Below are positions 12,114 to 24,041 of a stretch of 64,000 bases of DNA, piece by piece. Under the pieces are notes generated by a model that saw only the letters and a program-made list of their open reading frames with translations, ran no database searches and had not been told where the DNA came from. Made by a program: the position numbers and the translations under genes. The stretch comes from Blepharisma japonicum (Eukaryota > Ciliophora > Heterotrichea > Heterotrichida > Blepharismidae): the NCBI GenBank assembly GCA_949751835.1, contig CATKHK010000086.1:118303-182302 (forward strand). The letters run 5' to 3'. The stretch's first letter is position 1; every line of letters starts with the position of its first letter.

Positions 12114-13148
12114 TTAATTAGCTTGAGTTTGATCAGGAGCTTGATTTGTTTCTTGATCTTGAGGGTTACTTTGATTTCCATTCTCTATTGATATTTGCTG
12201 AGATTGAATTAATTCGTTGGCAATTGTTTCATTTGCTTCTTCTGGCTCTTGTTCAATCTTTAATTTCCTCCTTTTATATGCTAATGCCCCTTGTTGTATA
12301 GAGCCTTCATAATCAATCGTATCGATAGGTGGCGCTACTAATTTATCCCTATTAAACATTTTAGCAGGCTTGATTAGAGCCATATCTTTATTTTTAATTT
12401 CCAACTGACTAATTTCATCAAGATTAGGGAACTTATCCTTTTTCTTCTGCATAATTTTAAATACTCTTGCATAATGGCTTAAGTTGTCAGTTATTGTCTG
12501 CAAGAGTTCTTTTATTTCTTTCTTCTTTATGATTCCTTCAATTTCATCGATACAAGTTTGAGCCTTTTCATTTATTTTTTTAATAATTCCTTCTTTGGCT
12601 TCAATAATTTTACTGATATGCAATTCATATTGACTATTTTGATCCCTTAGGTCTTCAAGTTCCTGAATCTCGATCTTAGAATTATTGATGTAGTCATGCA
12701 TTCTATTTACGAACTCCGTCAGTAAGACTTCTTTATCTTTTGTGTATTTTTTTATTTTTGGACTATCTAGCATAAAATATTCTTGCCGTTTATGCTCTGG
12801 AAGACAAGTAGCACACAGAAGATGGTCATGGCTCGGGCAAAAAGCGACAAAATCCAAGCCATGAAGAAGACATACTTTTTTTTCTAAATATTTAACAAGA
12901 GAAGAGTGCTTGTCAGCATATCGACTTTTACCTTTGCAAGTTGGGCAGAGATAATATAATGATCCTGTTGTTTCAGCTGTCGAACGCATCTTGTTTTTAT
13001 TAAGGCAAGGTAAGCAGAAATAATGTTTGCAATTTTGCAGAATATATGGGAGCTGATTTATGGGATCATAATCTTTGCCACAAATCTCACAAGAAGTATT
13101 GAATTGAATCGTGCTATTTGCAAGAAGGGTTTCTGGGGCTTGCTGCAT
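12114..13148 (-). CDS. RING/B-box coiled-coil protein (E3-like), copy B
   Basis: A 344-residue protein, uninterrupted, with a TAA stop. RING finger: C20/C23, C40/H42, C45/C48, C68/C71. The spacing before the last Cys pair is wide because of an inserted Thr/Ser-rich loop. A B-box follows (CLLHGLDFVAFCPSHDHLLC ... H), then coiled coil to about residue 250. The tail PPIDTIDYEGSIQQGALAY matches the tails of the genes at 6719 and 55710. After it comes a Gln/Glu/Asn-rich extension unique to this copy. Divergent from the WD40 gene, with 352 bases between start codons. Probable E3 ligase; substrate unknown. Confidence 0.85.
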   Translation of the reverse strand: MQQAPETLLANSTIQFNTSCEICGKDYDPINQLPYILQNCKHYFCLPCLNKNKMRSTAETTGSLYYLCPTCKGKSRYADKHSSLVKYLEKKVCLLHGLDFVAFCPSHDHLLCATCLPEHKRQEYFMLDSPKIKKYTKDKEVLLTEFVNRMHDYINNSKIEIQELEDLRDQNSQYELHISKIIEAKEGIIKKINEKAQTCIDEIEGIIKKKEIKELLQTITDNLSHYARVFKIMQKKKDKFPNLDEISQLEIKNKDMALIKPAKMFNRDKLVAPPIDTIDYEGSIQQGALAYKRRKLKIEQEPEEANETIANELIQSQQISIENGNQSNPQDQETNQAPDQTQAN

Positions 13149-13500
13149 TGGAGTTATTTATTATAATTATAATTGCAAGATTTCTTAAGACTCCATTATT
13201 GCACAATAATACATATTAAATAAATAATAATCATTTTTTTTGAACTATATATTTAAGGTTCAGCAAAATTTTTTATTATACTCAGCTCTTAATGCATGGA
13301 TTTTAACGACTAGTCAATAATAGATTTGCTGCATAATTTTTGATTTAATTTTATATTTACATTGAAGCTGAATTGCATGTGAAATTCGATATTTCTCATT
13401 ACTCATAGAAATTTATTATATTAATTATGATATTTTGAGCAAAACCATAGCTAGCAAATTTAATGAAAACGAATTTATTTTTCTTCATAAAATTTTCAGA
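13149..13500. other. Divergent promoter region
   Basis: This AT-rich gap lies between two genes transcribed away from each other and probably holds both promoters. The frame of the WD40 gene is open upstream to about 13390 but contains no ATG there. I therefore place that start at 13501. Confidence 0.45.
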
Positions 13501-15609
13501 ATGGATCAGAAACCCTATTCATACATAAGATCCCAATATATTGGCCTCCACTCAAGTCGTTTTCAAAATGTGTTCATAACTTCAGAGCCTTCACCTTCCC
13601 TTTATCATCCTATTGGTGGTCATCTTGTTAAACGTGATGCTCTTACTTTGGAAGAACTGTATAGGTTTCAAGCTCACAACAATTCAATTGTAGTTACTCT
13701 CCCAATTCCTCCTGATAATCCCGAAAAACTTGTAACAATGGCTTATTGTGGAGAAATCAAGCTTTTTTCTTTATCTGGAACTCTGCTATCATCAGCAATC
13801 TGCTCAGAACGAATTGTTCGACATGGATGTGTAAATAATTCAGGAAATTTAGTAGCTGCATCATCTGTATTTGGAGTCTATAATGGAATTATTGATGTTT
13901 GGAGGATTAATGAAAACTTTTGCTTTGAAAAAATTCTGACTATTAGAGGAAATTATAAATTATGCGAGTTTTCACATTTAAATTCCCTTTTCGCATTAAG
14001 AGAAAATACACCGGATGAGCATAGAGGGCCATGTCTAAGACAAAGAGATATGCCTATCCCTGAAGATTTAGCTTGCGTAGATTTTAATAGCGATTCTGAT
14101 AGTGAAGATCCTATTGATGATATAATGGAAACTATGAGACAGCGGCATCAGAGAAAATTCATATATTATGCTTGCTTGTTCCAAAGAATTGAAGGAGACA
14201 AAAATTCATTATCTATTACTATACCAAATTTCAGTAGGATTAACTCAATTATTACAAATAGGAAAGGACAAGCTGCAATAGGATTCTTGTGTAGAACAAT
14301 AGCTGTTATTAATATGGAAACTTTAGAAATTCTTCATATGTTTAAAGTAACTGGAGCTGGATCGATGCTTTGCTTAGAGTTTATTGATAATTTTTGCTAT
14401 TTTTCACCAAATTCAGGAATTTATACAAAGTTCAATATAAATCAAGAAAAAGTTTTGGGAGAAGTTGATTTAAATTTCGTTCATCCCGCTTTTCAAACAG
14501 TAAAAACAGGAATTCAGTGGATAAATAAAACCTGCGCATTCTTGAAATGGATTATTCAAGATTCAATATTGGTTGGGCTTAATGAATATGGCATTTTTCA
14601 GTGAAATTTTAAAGATTTTCCCAATTCAAGCGAAATTACAAAAGAATTAAAATTAGAGTTTTTTAAAATTACATGCTGTGGCCTTGAGATAAACCCAAAA
14701 GAAGATTTAATTGCTGTTGGAGATTTTGTGGGAAATATTAAAGTCTTTAATACAAAAACCTATGAACTTGTTTATGAAAGACAAATACCATCTGGGATTC
14801 GATGTCTGTCATGGGATATTGATGGAAAAGAAGTTTATATTGGAGGGCTTGATGGATATTTATATAAAGTGAATGGGGAAATTGAGAATTATGATCAGGT
14901 TTTGAATTTGCAAAGTGATGTTATATGTATGAGCTGAAAGCAGGCTTTAACAAAAGATTATCTAGCAGCTGGAACTAAGAATGGAGAACTTTGAATTCTA
15001 TCAAAAATTGCTGATAGTGATATAAGCTTAGAGACGAATTTTATTGCCCATGACAAACAATCAGATAGTGAAGACTTAAATTTTGGCTCACTCAAATATT
15101 TTAGTGAAATATGGACATTAGCATGATCACCTGATTCCGGTTTAATAGCTACAGGCTCTGAAGATCAAACTGTTAACATCTGGGACTGGACTTCAAAAAA
15201 TATGATAATTGCTCTTCCTAAGCACGCTAAAGCAGTTACAGGTGTAAGATGACTCCCAATCTCAACAATTGCAATTAAAAATGCAGTAATTTCTGAGCTG
15301 TTCTTGACATCGTCTGATGACCAAACTCTAAGAATTTATGACCCTAAAACCTGGACTTTATTGCATATCTTTGTGACCAATTTTATTAGAGAATGGCACA
15401 CTATTACGTATGCAGCAATTGAAGAAAATGGCAAACGAGTAGCTTGTGTTACTCAGAATGGCTACCTGATGATTTTTCACTTAGAAACTCTTGAAAACGG
15501 ATTTTATGGAAGAATTCATAATGGATCTGTTGAAGGGCTGGATTGGAAAAATGGAAAACTTGCCACGTGTGCATCAGAGTGCCTTATTTGCATTGTTGAC
15601 ACAAATTAG
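13501..15609 (+). CDS. WD40-repeat protein
   Basis: A 702-residue protein read through several TGA codons (for example 14602-14604 and 14935-14937). The C-terminal half has clear WD40 units, including VWRI, IKVFNTKTYEL, SEDQTVNIWDW and SSDDQTLRIYDP. The N-terminal half probably supplies weaker blades. An acidic insert (FNSDSDSEDPIDDI) lies near residue 200. Such propellers act as docking platforms, often in RNA processing or cilia; nothing here fixes the role. The ATG at 13501 is the first in frame, giving MDQKPYSYIR. A non-ATG start about 22 codons earlier is possible. Confidence 0.82.
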
Positions 15610-15699
15610 ATAAATTACTTTAATTTTTTTGTTTTTAAATAATTTTTATAGCACAATTTTGGTCTATTAGATAGAGGCAACTTTGGTGTATTTTTATAA

Positions 15700-16410
15700 A
15701 TGTCCGCAGACTCAGAGGTTGAATCTCAAGCAGACCGCTTCTATAGAAATCTCTCACAAAGACAATCAGGAAAACCCAAATTTATTACTTCAGAAGACCC
15801 TATAGGTATTTATAATCATGTGGTAAAGCAATTTAATGCTAAATGCAATCGTGTTTCCGATGGGACATTTGAAGGAATTGACAATAACTGTTTTTATGGA
15901 CTCTGGATGAAAAGATTTTGGACTTTATTAGAAGCAGACACACATGTTCTATATATGATCTTTTCCTTTTTCATTACCTTTATCCTTGGCTTAATTCCAT
16001 TCATTAACATTTTTGTTATCGTTGTATGGCTTGTTGTGTGGTTTATTTATGAAAGAATATTTAAAGCTCATAAAGCTAACAGACAGCTATGTGATGACCC
16101 TTTTAAATATATGATTTATGCACCAGAAGTTTGTAAGAGAGCAAAATTAATGAATGTATATTTTGATGTGCCTACACAGGATTTAGTTGCTATTGGACTG
16201 AGGGATTCACAGGTATCGTTCTTGAGGCAAAGACAAACTGAGGGAAGAGTACTATTTATGGTTTACAATAATAGATTTAAAAGCGCATACACGAAATTCT
16301 CATTTCTTAGGGTGTTCCATATTATTCAAGTTTTAATGGCTTTAACAGCGATTTTACTTGCAAATTTAGCCATTTATCCAAAGATGGGGATCAATGAGTT
16401 CCTGCTTTAA
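15700..16410 (+). CDS. Small multi-pass membrane protein, unknown family
   Basis: A 236-residue protein with an uninterrupted frame. After about 85 polar residues there is a pair of hydrophobic segments (about 86-125) separated by a short proline-bearing turn. A soluble stretch of about 65 residues follows, then one more hydrophobic helix near the C-terminus (about 205-228). No signal peptide is visible and I recognise no family. Its stop lies only 24 bases from the stop of the converging gene. Confidence 0.7.
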   Translation: MSADSEVESQADRFYRNLSQRQSGKPKFITSEDPIGIYNHVVKQFNAKCNRVSDGTFEGIDNNCFYGLWMKRFWTLLEADTHVLYMIFSFFITFILGLIPFINIFVIVVWLVVWFIYERIFKAHKANRQLCDDPFKYMIYAPEVCKRAKLMNVYFDVPTQDLVAIGLRDSQVSFLRQRQTEGRVLFMVYNNRFKSAYTKFSFLRVFHIIQVLMALTAILLANLAIYPKMGINEFLL

Positions 16411-16434
16411 AACATTAAAATTAATTCTTAGAAT

Positions 16435-17622
16435 TTATTTCGGAAAAATTGCCATTTTTTTCTCAAGTTCTGGGAATAATTTGAATATTTTCCATAAGCT
16501 TGGGCTTATTTCACACGGCGAGCTGCTCTGGCTTTTCGTTTGGGCTATTTCTGACTTAATTTTTGCCTTAAGGTTGTTCAAATAATCATCAACATTGAGA
16601 AATGTGAATTTGCTTTTCGGGCTTTCTGCCTTATTCTCTTCAGATACCAGGGAGGCTCTTGCAGTGCACCAAGTTCTCATCGTTGATTCTGGATTAGGAG
16701 TGCATGGATTGCTTAATCCTGCTTGTTTTGGACTATAAGGTTTTGCTGTCTTGACATCGACGCATAATGGAAAAGCTGAATCACTCGAGCTCGATTTTGA
16801 ATTAGAAACATCGAGTGTATCTTGCGTTCTTGCAGAGCTTATACATTTACCAATCGGTTGTTTATTCACCAGGCATATTTTTTTCGCTTTTACAGTTGGA
16901 GATCTAGGTGGTGATACAAAATTTGTCCTTGTCGCTGATAAGCTTCTAGATGAAGGTTTTGATTTAGGAATGCTTAGTCTTTCAAATAAATCTGGATCCC
17001 TGAACTTTCTCTGGAAAAATCCTTGTAATCTTTCAATTTCTTCATCTTCAAGTTGTCTTTTCTTTTCTTGCATAATTTCGAACCATTCTTTCTTCTTCTC
17101 TGCATATCCACTGAGTCTTCTTAACAGTTCTTCTTCTTTTTGTTTACTAATTACAGTTTTCGGAACTTCTTTTATTGAACACTCTTTCAACATCTGTCTT
17201 AAATGTTGAGATTCTTGTCTTTTCTGTTGATCAGCTAATAACCGATTATAAAGATTTTCAATCTGTCCTTTCGTTAATCTTTTAGGAGATCTAAAGGTTC
17301 TTATTTCCTCTTCTTCTCTTCGTAGTAGAAAATTTTTGACCTTATTTTTCAGGTGGTTACGCTTATTAACATCTTCAATAAGTCTGTCGAATACCTTTTT
17401 AGGCTGTGGAGGGAGGTATGTAACAGTAGGTAATGGAAGAATAGGGAGTGTTTCATATACAGAACTGGAGTAGTTGCTTACTAGCTCTATGTTTTTGTCA
17501 GGTGGAGAAGGAGTAAGACTGAAAAAATCTTGAGAATTTAATATTTCAAGAGGAGGTGTTTGTATGGGTTGAGATTGACTTCGCGATGCGCTTACTGAAT
17601 AGCTAGGCGAACTGTCTTCCAT
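16435..17622 (-). CDS. Hypothetical charged/disordered protein
   Basis: A 395-residue protein with an uninterrupted frame and TAA stop. The N-terminus is Ser/Pro-rich. Residues 75-215 are highly charged and likely helical (for example LLRREEEEIRTF and EEELLRRLSGYAEKKKEW). The remainder is Ser/Lys-rich and probably disordered. No recognised domain. It converges on the membrane-protein gene and shares a long upstream gap with the next divergent gene. Confidence 0.72.
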   Translation of the reverse strand: MEDSSPSYSVSASRSQSQPIQTPPLEILNSQDFFSLTPSPPDKNIELVSNYSSSVYETLPILPLPTVTYLPPQPKKVFDRLIEDVNKRNHLKNKVKNFLLRREEEEIRTFRSPKRLTKGQIENLYNRLLADQQKRQESQHLRQMLKECSIKEVPKTVISKQKEEELLRRLSGYAEKKKEWFEIMQEKKRQLEDEEIERLQGFFQRKFRDPDLFERLSIPKSKPSSRSLSATRTNFVSPPRSPTVKAKKICLVNKQPIGKCISSARTQDTLDVSNSKSSSSDSAFPLCVDVKTAKPYSPKQAGLSNPCTPNPESTMRTWCTARASLVSEENKAESPKSKFTFLNVDDYLNNLKAKIKSEIAQTKSQSSSPCEISPSLWKIFKLFPELEKKMAIFPK

Positions 17623-18040
17623 TTGATTTTATTTGTAACGATGATATGTATATAAATAATAAAACGCCTAAATAATATTGATAAAATTTCTAAATAATTA
17701 TTTTGAGAAGAATTTTAATATAAATTTCTTTAATTCATTTATTTTAGAGCTTCTTTCAAATATTAATTGAATTTAATCTCATACTTATTAAATTTCCTTT
17801 TTAAATAAATTAATTCATATCTAAATTTGAAATGAAACACTTATACTAATAAATATCCATAAGATTATCGTAAAACGCGAATTAGGGATATTTAATATTA
17901 TTTTATTTTAATCTGGCAATAAAGTATATCCAACATTCAAAAATTATTGATATGAATTTCATCATTAAATAAAATCATTATTATAGCCACAATCTTAATC
18001 TAATTTTAGTCTAAATTATCGAAGAAATTAATAATTAAGC
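17623..18040. other. Divergent intergenic region
   Basis: These 418 AT-rich bases lie between two divergent genes and presumably contain both promoters. No ORF, RNA gene or repeat stands out. Confidence 0.45.
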
Positions 18041-19729
18041 ATGAGTAAAATTCCTTATACTGATAATGTGATTACTGCGAACCAAAAATACTCATTTCCT
18101 GTGCAATCAAATAATGGGAGCCAAATTGCTTCTTTTGACGAATACTCCGAAGATTTTCTTGACGAAACAGTTGAAAGTAAACTAAAGCCAGAAGGAAACA
18201 GTTCAAAAATATCTAACTCCAAAGACAAAGGCTCTATTATTCAAAGTGAAAATGAATCTGATCAATATAATGACAGCTTTGAGTCCTCGGACCCCTCTCT
18301 AAATGTCAAAAATAACTTAAACCAAAAAATTGAAAGTAAAGAATCTTCAGTTAGAAACCAAGAATCCTTTAACAGCCAAGAAGCAATGCATAAGCAAACC
18401 CCAACCTTAAAAGAAATAGAAAATAATGCTCCACAAAATCAAGGAATTAATCATGAAAAATCTCACAACAATCAAACATCTATAAATGGAAATGAAGAAT
18501 GGGAATCAGGGATTCTTGATGACAGTTCAAGCTATAGCGATGATGTATTTGCCCAAAAAATAGCCCAAAAAGCTCAAGAAATAAAGCATATAAATAAAAA
18601 TCAAAAGAAAAATATTGATATCAAGCCAATTGCTAGTAAAAAGTCCCCAGCTGCTTCTAATAGAACTCCAGAGGCTAAGAGGTCAAATAAAAGCTCAACA
18701 AATCCAAAAATTAATAATAGCGATGAAAATTTAAATAATCATCAGGATAGATCAAATAGCTACTCCAGCAAAAGACCTCAAAATCCAGAAAGCAGGGTCA
18801 AAGAAATTAACCAAATTATGAATTCTGATGCTGTGAAAAATAGGAATTCATGGATTTATGTACTAGAACAGCTAAAAAATCCTCGAATTCTAACTAAAAT
18901 TGTAGCACACCCTCCAGCAGAGCCAAAAAGATACTCATCATGCAGAAGAGGAAAGATTTCTGATCACGAAAATTTCAGTTCAAATGAATGCCTATCAACA
19001 TCTAGCAAGCCAAGAAGTTTTGTAAACACTTCTCCATTTCGAAGCCCATATGGAATCGTCCAAATCAAAAAACCAAAACTATCAAGGTTTTCAAAAATAG
19101 TCAAATTAGCACCTGAAAAGCCTGCTACCCAAAGCCAAAAATCAGAAAATGTCCCTGTCAATCTACCACAAATAGATTGGAAAAATACAGTGCTAGACAA
19201 CTATGCAATTTCTCATCTTTTTCAGTTTAACTCAGAAAATGATATTGCTTTATTCACAGAGCATGAAATTATTGAGCTTGCAAAAAGACCCTGAAGTGAT
19301 GGTCCCGAGGTTTCAAAAATCCTCCTCAAAGCTCGAATTACCCTTGACAAGCTAAAACTCGAGCTTCTTATCGAAACTCTCCCCACTTTCAAAACTCTAA
19401 AAGCTCTCAGCAAAGCTTGTAAAAAGCTTCTCATGGTTCGTAAAACCATTCTAAAAATTCTCCATCTCATCCACAAGCGTGAAGACCTACTTAAAACCCT
19501 CCTTCTTGAGCACTCCAAAAACCAGCATCTCTACCAACAATTTTTGTTCTTGGGTAACAAGCTTATCACTAATCTGCAAAGATACAAAAAGTTCCACCTT
19601 TTCAACCCAAAATTTCTCTATAATTCTCAAGACTACACCATAAAACTTTACTCAGATAATACTGCTGTTGCTCAGAAAATCAGTGCTTTTATAGCATCAT
19701 CAAATAACAGCTCTTCTAATTTATCTTAA
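18041..19729 (+). CDS. Hypothetical protein, disordered N-terminus and helical C-terminus
   Basis: A 562-residue protein. TGA at 19292-19294 is read as Trp and the same frame continues to TAA at 19727. About 400 N-terminal residues are rich in Asn, Ser, Lys and Glu with no fold signature. The last 150 are leucine-rich and helical (KLELLIETLPTFKTLKAL ... LLKTLLLEHSKNQHL), like a helical-repeat or scaffold domain. No family recognised. Only 30 bases separate it from the next gene on the same strand. Confidence 0.7.
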
Positions 19730-19759
19730 ATGTAATATAATATCGGCGCCAAATTTAAA

Positions 19760-21733
19760 ATGGAAGAATTCCAATGCGAGCTATGCCAAAGTTTTCCTAA
19801 CAGCCCAGTCATTTTAAGCTGCTGCTTGAAATCAGTCTGCAGAGAACACGTTAATGAACAGTGCCCGTTTTGCGATATTTCAATAGGTGAAGAGGAAATA
19901 ATCCCAAACAGAATTCTGCAATCGTTGTTACATAAAGATTTGAAGACCTGTGAACGGTGCGAAAACAAGCCTAGCACAGTGATTTGTAAACAATGTGTGG
20001 CATACTTGTGTAAAGACTGTTCAGCACACCTACACTCGCTAGGAGTTTACAGAAGACATATCGTTACACCCGCGAGCAGCTATGACGCTGGAAAATCAGA
20101 AGAAAAATGCCAAGAGCATGGACTCAACTTTAGTCACATCTGTACTGATGAGTGAAAAGCTATTTGCGACAGATGCTTAAATATGCATGAAGATCACGCC
20201 GTTTTAGCCTTCGAAGAAGTCATAGATGACGCTTTAAATGAGATTCAAATTAAGCAAGAAAAAATTGAAGCAAAATCTAGAGAAATCAAGCAAGGGATTA
20301 TAAGGGTTAAGGAAAGCTTGGACGGGATAGAAAATAATGCAAATCAGGTAAAGCTTCAAGTGACGCAAGCGTTTAATTCGATGAAACAAATGTTGAAATG
20401 AAAAGAAGAAGAAATTATAAGTGAACTAGAGACTGCCAAAGAAAGAAAAATAAGCCAGCTGAACTTTTCGAAAGAGTCCTTGGAGAAGGGGATAAAAAAA
20501 CTGCAGACAATCGCACAGTTTATAACAGCTACAAAAAATCAGTCTGCAACTACGATTTTTACAAGCTTAAGCTATTTAAGCCATATAATTGAGCAAGCTC
20601 TGGAGAATGATGAAAGCCAAGAGTTAACAATAAATTCTGATTTTGACTGTAAAATCAATATACAACCCTTACAAGCTGCTTTAGAAAAGGTCTGTTTTAG
20701 AGACGAAAACTCATCAATGGTCCCATCTCCAAAAAACAGTGTCAATTCTTTCTCAAAATCCCCTCGACAGAGAGTTTCGGATATCACCAATAAAGGTGCA
20801 TTTCTCAAAAGAAACGAACAAAATTGCCCAAATTTCATGAAAGATAAAGACCTTCTGAATTTTTATGATGAAAAACAAACATCTACTCCTAGAATACGCA
20901 ACTGCACACCTACTCATATTCGAGATAGTTCTTCTTGCCAATTCCAATCTTTAGATGAAAATCCATTAGAGAGGCGAGTTTTTATTAAAAAACTGCAGAC
21001 AGCCTCAGCAATTCAAGTGTCTTGAAGCCACCCACCTAAAGGCTCATCTGACTTACAGTATTGTTTAGAGTATGGAGTCGGCACAAAGATCCAAAATATT
21101 GAGCAATTTAGACAAGTTTATAAAGGCCCAGCTCATACTTGTATAATTACTGATCTTTTACCTAAAACTTCATATAGATTCAGAGTGTCTCCAAATTTAT
21201 CATCCACAGATGAGAAAGGGGAATGAAGCGAGGTAGTTACAATAGGAACCCATGATGCCCAGAAAATTGATGCGAGCACTTTAGGAATGCATGCAACAAT
21301 GATAGCTAGAGGGTCAGAAAAATGGATTCAATTTGACAGAGCTGGAATAGTGATGTGCCAAAATCCATACCCATTTGGAAAGCATATATGGGAAGTCAAA
21401 ATTTTAAACAATGCTCTATTTTCTAATGACTCACAAAGCTCATTTAAAATTGGAGTAGCAACACAAAAAGGAAGGCAAGTTTATGGGTGCCCAATTAATT
21501 ATCAAGCTGCAAGGGGCACCTGCAAAATTAAAGTAGTCTTAGATATGGAAGCAGGAACGTTGACATTCTTTAGTCCTTTTAACCCACAAGGAGAAATCTT
21601 TTCATCACTACCTGAAGGTCCATTGTATCCAGCATTCCAAAATAAGCCTTCTAAAACGTCAGCTGCATCTTTGAAATTCATGGTTTCTTTTGATTGTAAG
21701 ATTTCAGATACTGACTTGAATTTTAATCAATAA
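19760..21733 (+). CDS. TRIM-like protein: RING, B-boxes, coiled coil, FN3, SPRY-like
   Basis: A 657-residue protein read through four TGA codons. Order of parts: a degenerate RING at 6-39 (CELC ... CCLKSVC ... CPFC); a first B-box at about 58-96 (CERC ... CKQC ... CKDC ... HLH); a second B-box at about 113-145 (CQEHGLNFSHIC ... CDRCLNMHEDH); and coiled coil at 150-260. A linker leads to an FN3 domain at about 415-505 (IQVSWSHPP ... TSYRFRVSP) and a B30.2/SPRY-like end at about 520-650 (IQFDRAGIVMC, HIWEVKI, FKIGVATQKG). This order matches class I TRIM proteins, which bind microtubules and act as E3 ligases in animals. E3 activity is uncertain because the RING is short of ligands. Confidence 0.85.
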
Positions 21734-21922
21734 AAATCATAATTTTTGTAAATTGAAAGGTAATTTATTATTTAATAAATTTAGAAATATTAAGAAAATA
21801 ATGGAAACATTTAAGCGTTGTACACTAATTATTCACCCTCGAATTATATGCTTACTTATACATCAATAATTTTTTAATTTTAAGATAGCAAATTAAGAAA
21901 TCACTATCTAATTACATTAAAA

Positions 21923-23143
21923 TTACTTTGTATATACATTATCAGCAATACCTAAAATAGACGTCTCTTGAATAATGTTACTTTTGAAACAATTTTGCGG
22001 ATACACAGTTTGTTGGTAATTCCACTCAACATTCCTGAAAGGAAATTCCGTTATATCAATATTAGGCTGGAGTGGCTCAGGAATATTTCTTGGCTTGTTT
22101 TTATGTTTGCTTAATAATTTCAATCTGTGTGCAGCAATATTATTATTGGGGTCTTTGTCAATTACTTTTTGGTACCATGTCATGGCGTCTTCTCTTATGA
22201 ACATCAGCTCATTGACAATTCCCAAGTTAATGTAGACTTCAGTTTCATCATACCTTAAGGTTAGACAGCTATAGAGGCATGACAAAGCATTCTGGCATTG
22301 TTCAAGCTCTACATATACAACAGACAGAGACATTTTATATATAGGTTCTTGTGGATATTTACATGTAATGGATGTAAGCAAGGAAAGCGCTCTGTGGAAA
22401 GATTTCGTCTCCATCAAACAGCGGGCTTTCAGGTAGATTATGTCACAGTAAGGCTTGGAGTCTGGATTTTCAGCCAATTTCAAGGCTTCGTTGAACGTTG
22501 AAATAGCTTTATCAAAGTCTTTATTTACAAAAAATCCCCATCCCAAGCATGCAGTAGTCTTTACGTCAGCTTTCAAGCTCCTGGCAACTTGGTATAGCTC
22601 AATTGCATATAACTTTCTTGAGACTTCTAAACAGTTCGCGATCTGGCATAAGGTTTCAACTGTCTTCTCTTGTCCCAGATCCTTGGTGTTAAGGCAGTTT
22701 CTGAGATAAGTGATGGCTTTTAGGTACTGCTTGGAGCGTTTATTTATAATCCCAAGCTTCAAGTATATATGTGATGTATACTCAAATTTTGGATCTGCCT
22801 TAAGGGCTGCTTCAAGATACCTTTCAGCCATGTCAAAAAGCCTGCACTTGAAGCAAAGAAGTCCAAGTCCGTACCAAAGTTGAGCTGGAGCAGAATCCTT
22901 CAAGACTGAGTGGGCATTTGTGTAGGCTTGAAAGCTTTCGTCCAATCTTTCTAATAAAAGATAGCAATGGCCTAGCTTTGTCCACTCTACTGCATTGTAA
23001 TTATCAAGCGCTACTAATTGACAAAGCACATTGGAAGCAGTTGTAAAGTCACCTACGCTGAGGTGGTATTCAATTGCTTCCGCAATGTCATCAAGTTGGC
23101 TTGATTCTCCTTCATAGCCTTGCAAAAGTTCTCTATATGACAT
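21923..23143 (-). CDS. Cyc8/Ssn6-like TPR protein, copy 1
   Basis: A 406-residue protein made largely of tetratricopeptide repeats (for example LWYGLGLLCFKCRLFDMAE and IYLKLGIINKRSKQYLKA). The WYGLGLL and YLKLGIINK pattern is close to the TPR region of the Cyc8/Ssn6 corepressor and UTX. A transcriptional or scaffold role is therefore plausible but not shown. All Trp codons are TGG. The gene at 24042-25196 on the same strand is a clear paralogue over nearly its whole length, but its C-terminus is shorter. The repeats are certain; the family assignment is moderate. Confidence 0.83.
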   Translation of the reverse strand: MSYRELLQGYEGESSQLDDIAEAIEYHLSVGDFTTASNVLCQLVALDNYNAVEWTKLGHCYLLLERLDESFQAYTNAHSVLKDSAPAQLWYGLGLLCFKCRLFDMAERYLEAALKADPKFEYTSHIYLKLGIINKRSKQYLKAITYLRNCLNTKDLGQEKTVETLCQIANCLEVSRKLYAIELYQVARSLKADVKTTACLGWGFFVNKDFDKAISTFNEALKLAENPDSKPYCDIIYLKARCLMETKSFHRALSLLTSITCKYPQEPIYKMSLSVVYVELEQCQNALSCLYSCLTLRYDETEVYINLGIVNELMFIREDAMTWYQKVIDKDPNNNIAAHRLKLLSKHKNKPRNIPEPLQPNIDITEFPFRNVEWNYQQTVYPQNCFKSNIIQETSILGIADNVYTK

Positions 23144-24041
23144 TTATTTAATATTTTATAATCCACTACAACATTCACCAGAATTTGGTTAACAATTATA
23201 ATAATTTTAAAGGATCAACACAGCCGTCCATTTTTCTGGAATTCTAAAATTTTCTAAAATTTTAAGGTTTATTAATTTTAAAGTGAATCATTGACTTTAG
23301 GAAGTTATAATAAGATGGAATTAAGTGAGGCTAATAATTTTGATTGATTAAATTGTATTGTTTAAATTCCACAAGGATTTTCTAGGTAAATAAGAGTATA
23401 ATGTTTAATTTACAAAAGACTCAGGTTCGATTTTATAAATAAAATATAACTGACGACATTTAATATTTAAGTCTGAAAATGTGATAATTAATGGTTTTAT
23501 TTAATATTTATCACTTGAAAATTCAATGCAAAATGGTTTTGCTTAAATGATAAGCCAAGTAAATTTAAGATTCAATTGAAATTTATATCCAAAATAATTA
23601 ATTTTATTGCCTGCTCTACTAAGTAAATATATTGATTATAATTGTTCAGATCATTAGTGAAATCTTTTTTTTTTGATTTAAACTGGAGCTATCTTTTTAT
23701 ATTCTAAACAATATGCTAATAAATTACACTAGTGATTTCCTCAAGTTATAGTAAAAAATTATTTTTAAAAACAAGATGAGCAAATTCGAAATTATTTATT
23801 CGTTCTCAAAGATTAGTAAGAAAATAAAAGCTTTTCAATTATTCAGGAGTAAAATTTTTTATATAAAAAATCAATACAAATTAATATAATTGCATAATTT
23901 TAGCTAAGAGCAATTGTGCCAAAGCATTCTTGAGAAATTTTAAAAATATTTATTAAACAATTTATAAAAATCTGTAAGGCCATATTTATATAATTAAAAA
24001 AAGGCTTTACTGATCCAAAATGGACATTTATCCAATTCCTT
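23144..24041. other. AT-rich spacer between TPR paralogues
   Basis: These 898 bases separate the two TPR paralogues. I find no convincing ORF. A tRNA B-box-like motif near 23423 lacks the rest of a tRNA. The spacer shows no obvious tandem-duplication boundary. Confidence 0.45.

Noticed and set aside
13427-13450. ATG at 13427 as start of the WD40 gene
   Set aside because: It is in another frame and meets a TAG after seven codons; no GT...AG intron repairs it.
23400-23440. GGTTCGATTTT resembling a tRNA B box
   Set aside because: No acceptor stem, anticodon arm or A box can be formed around it.
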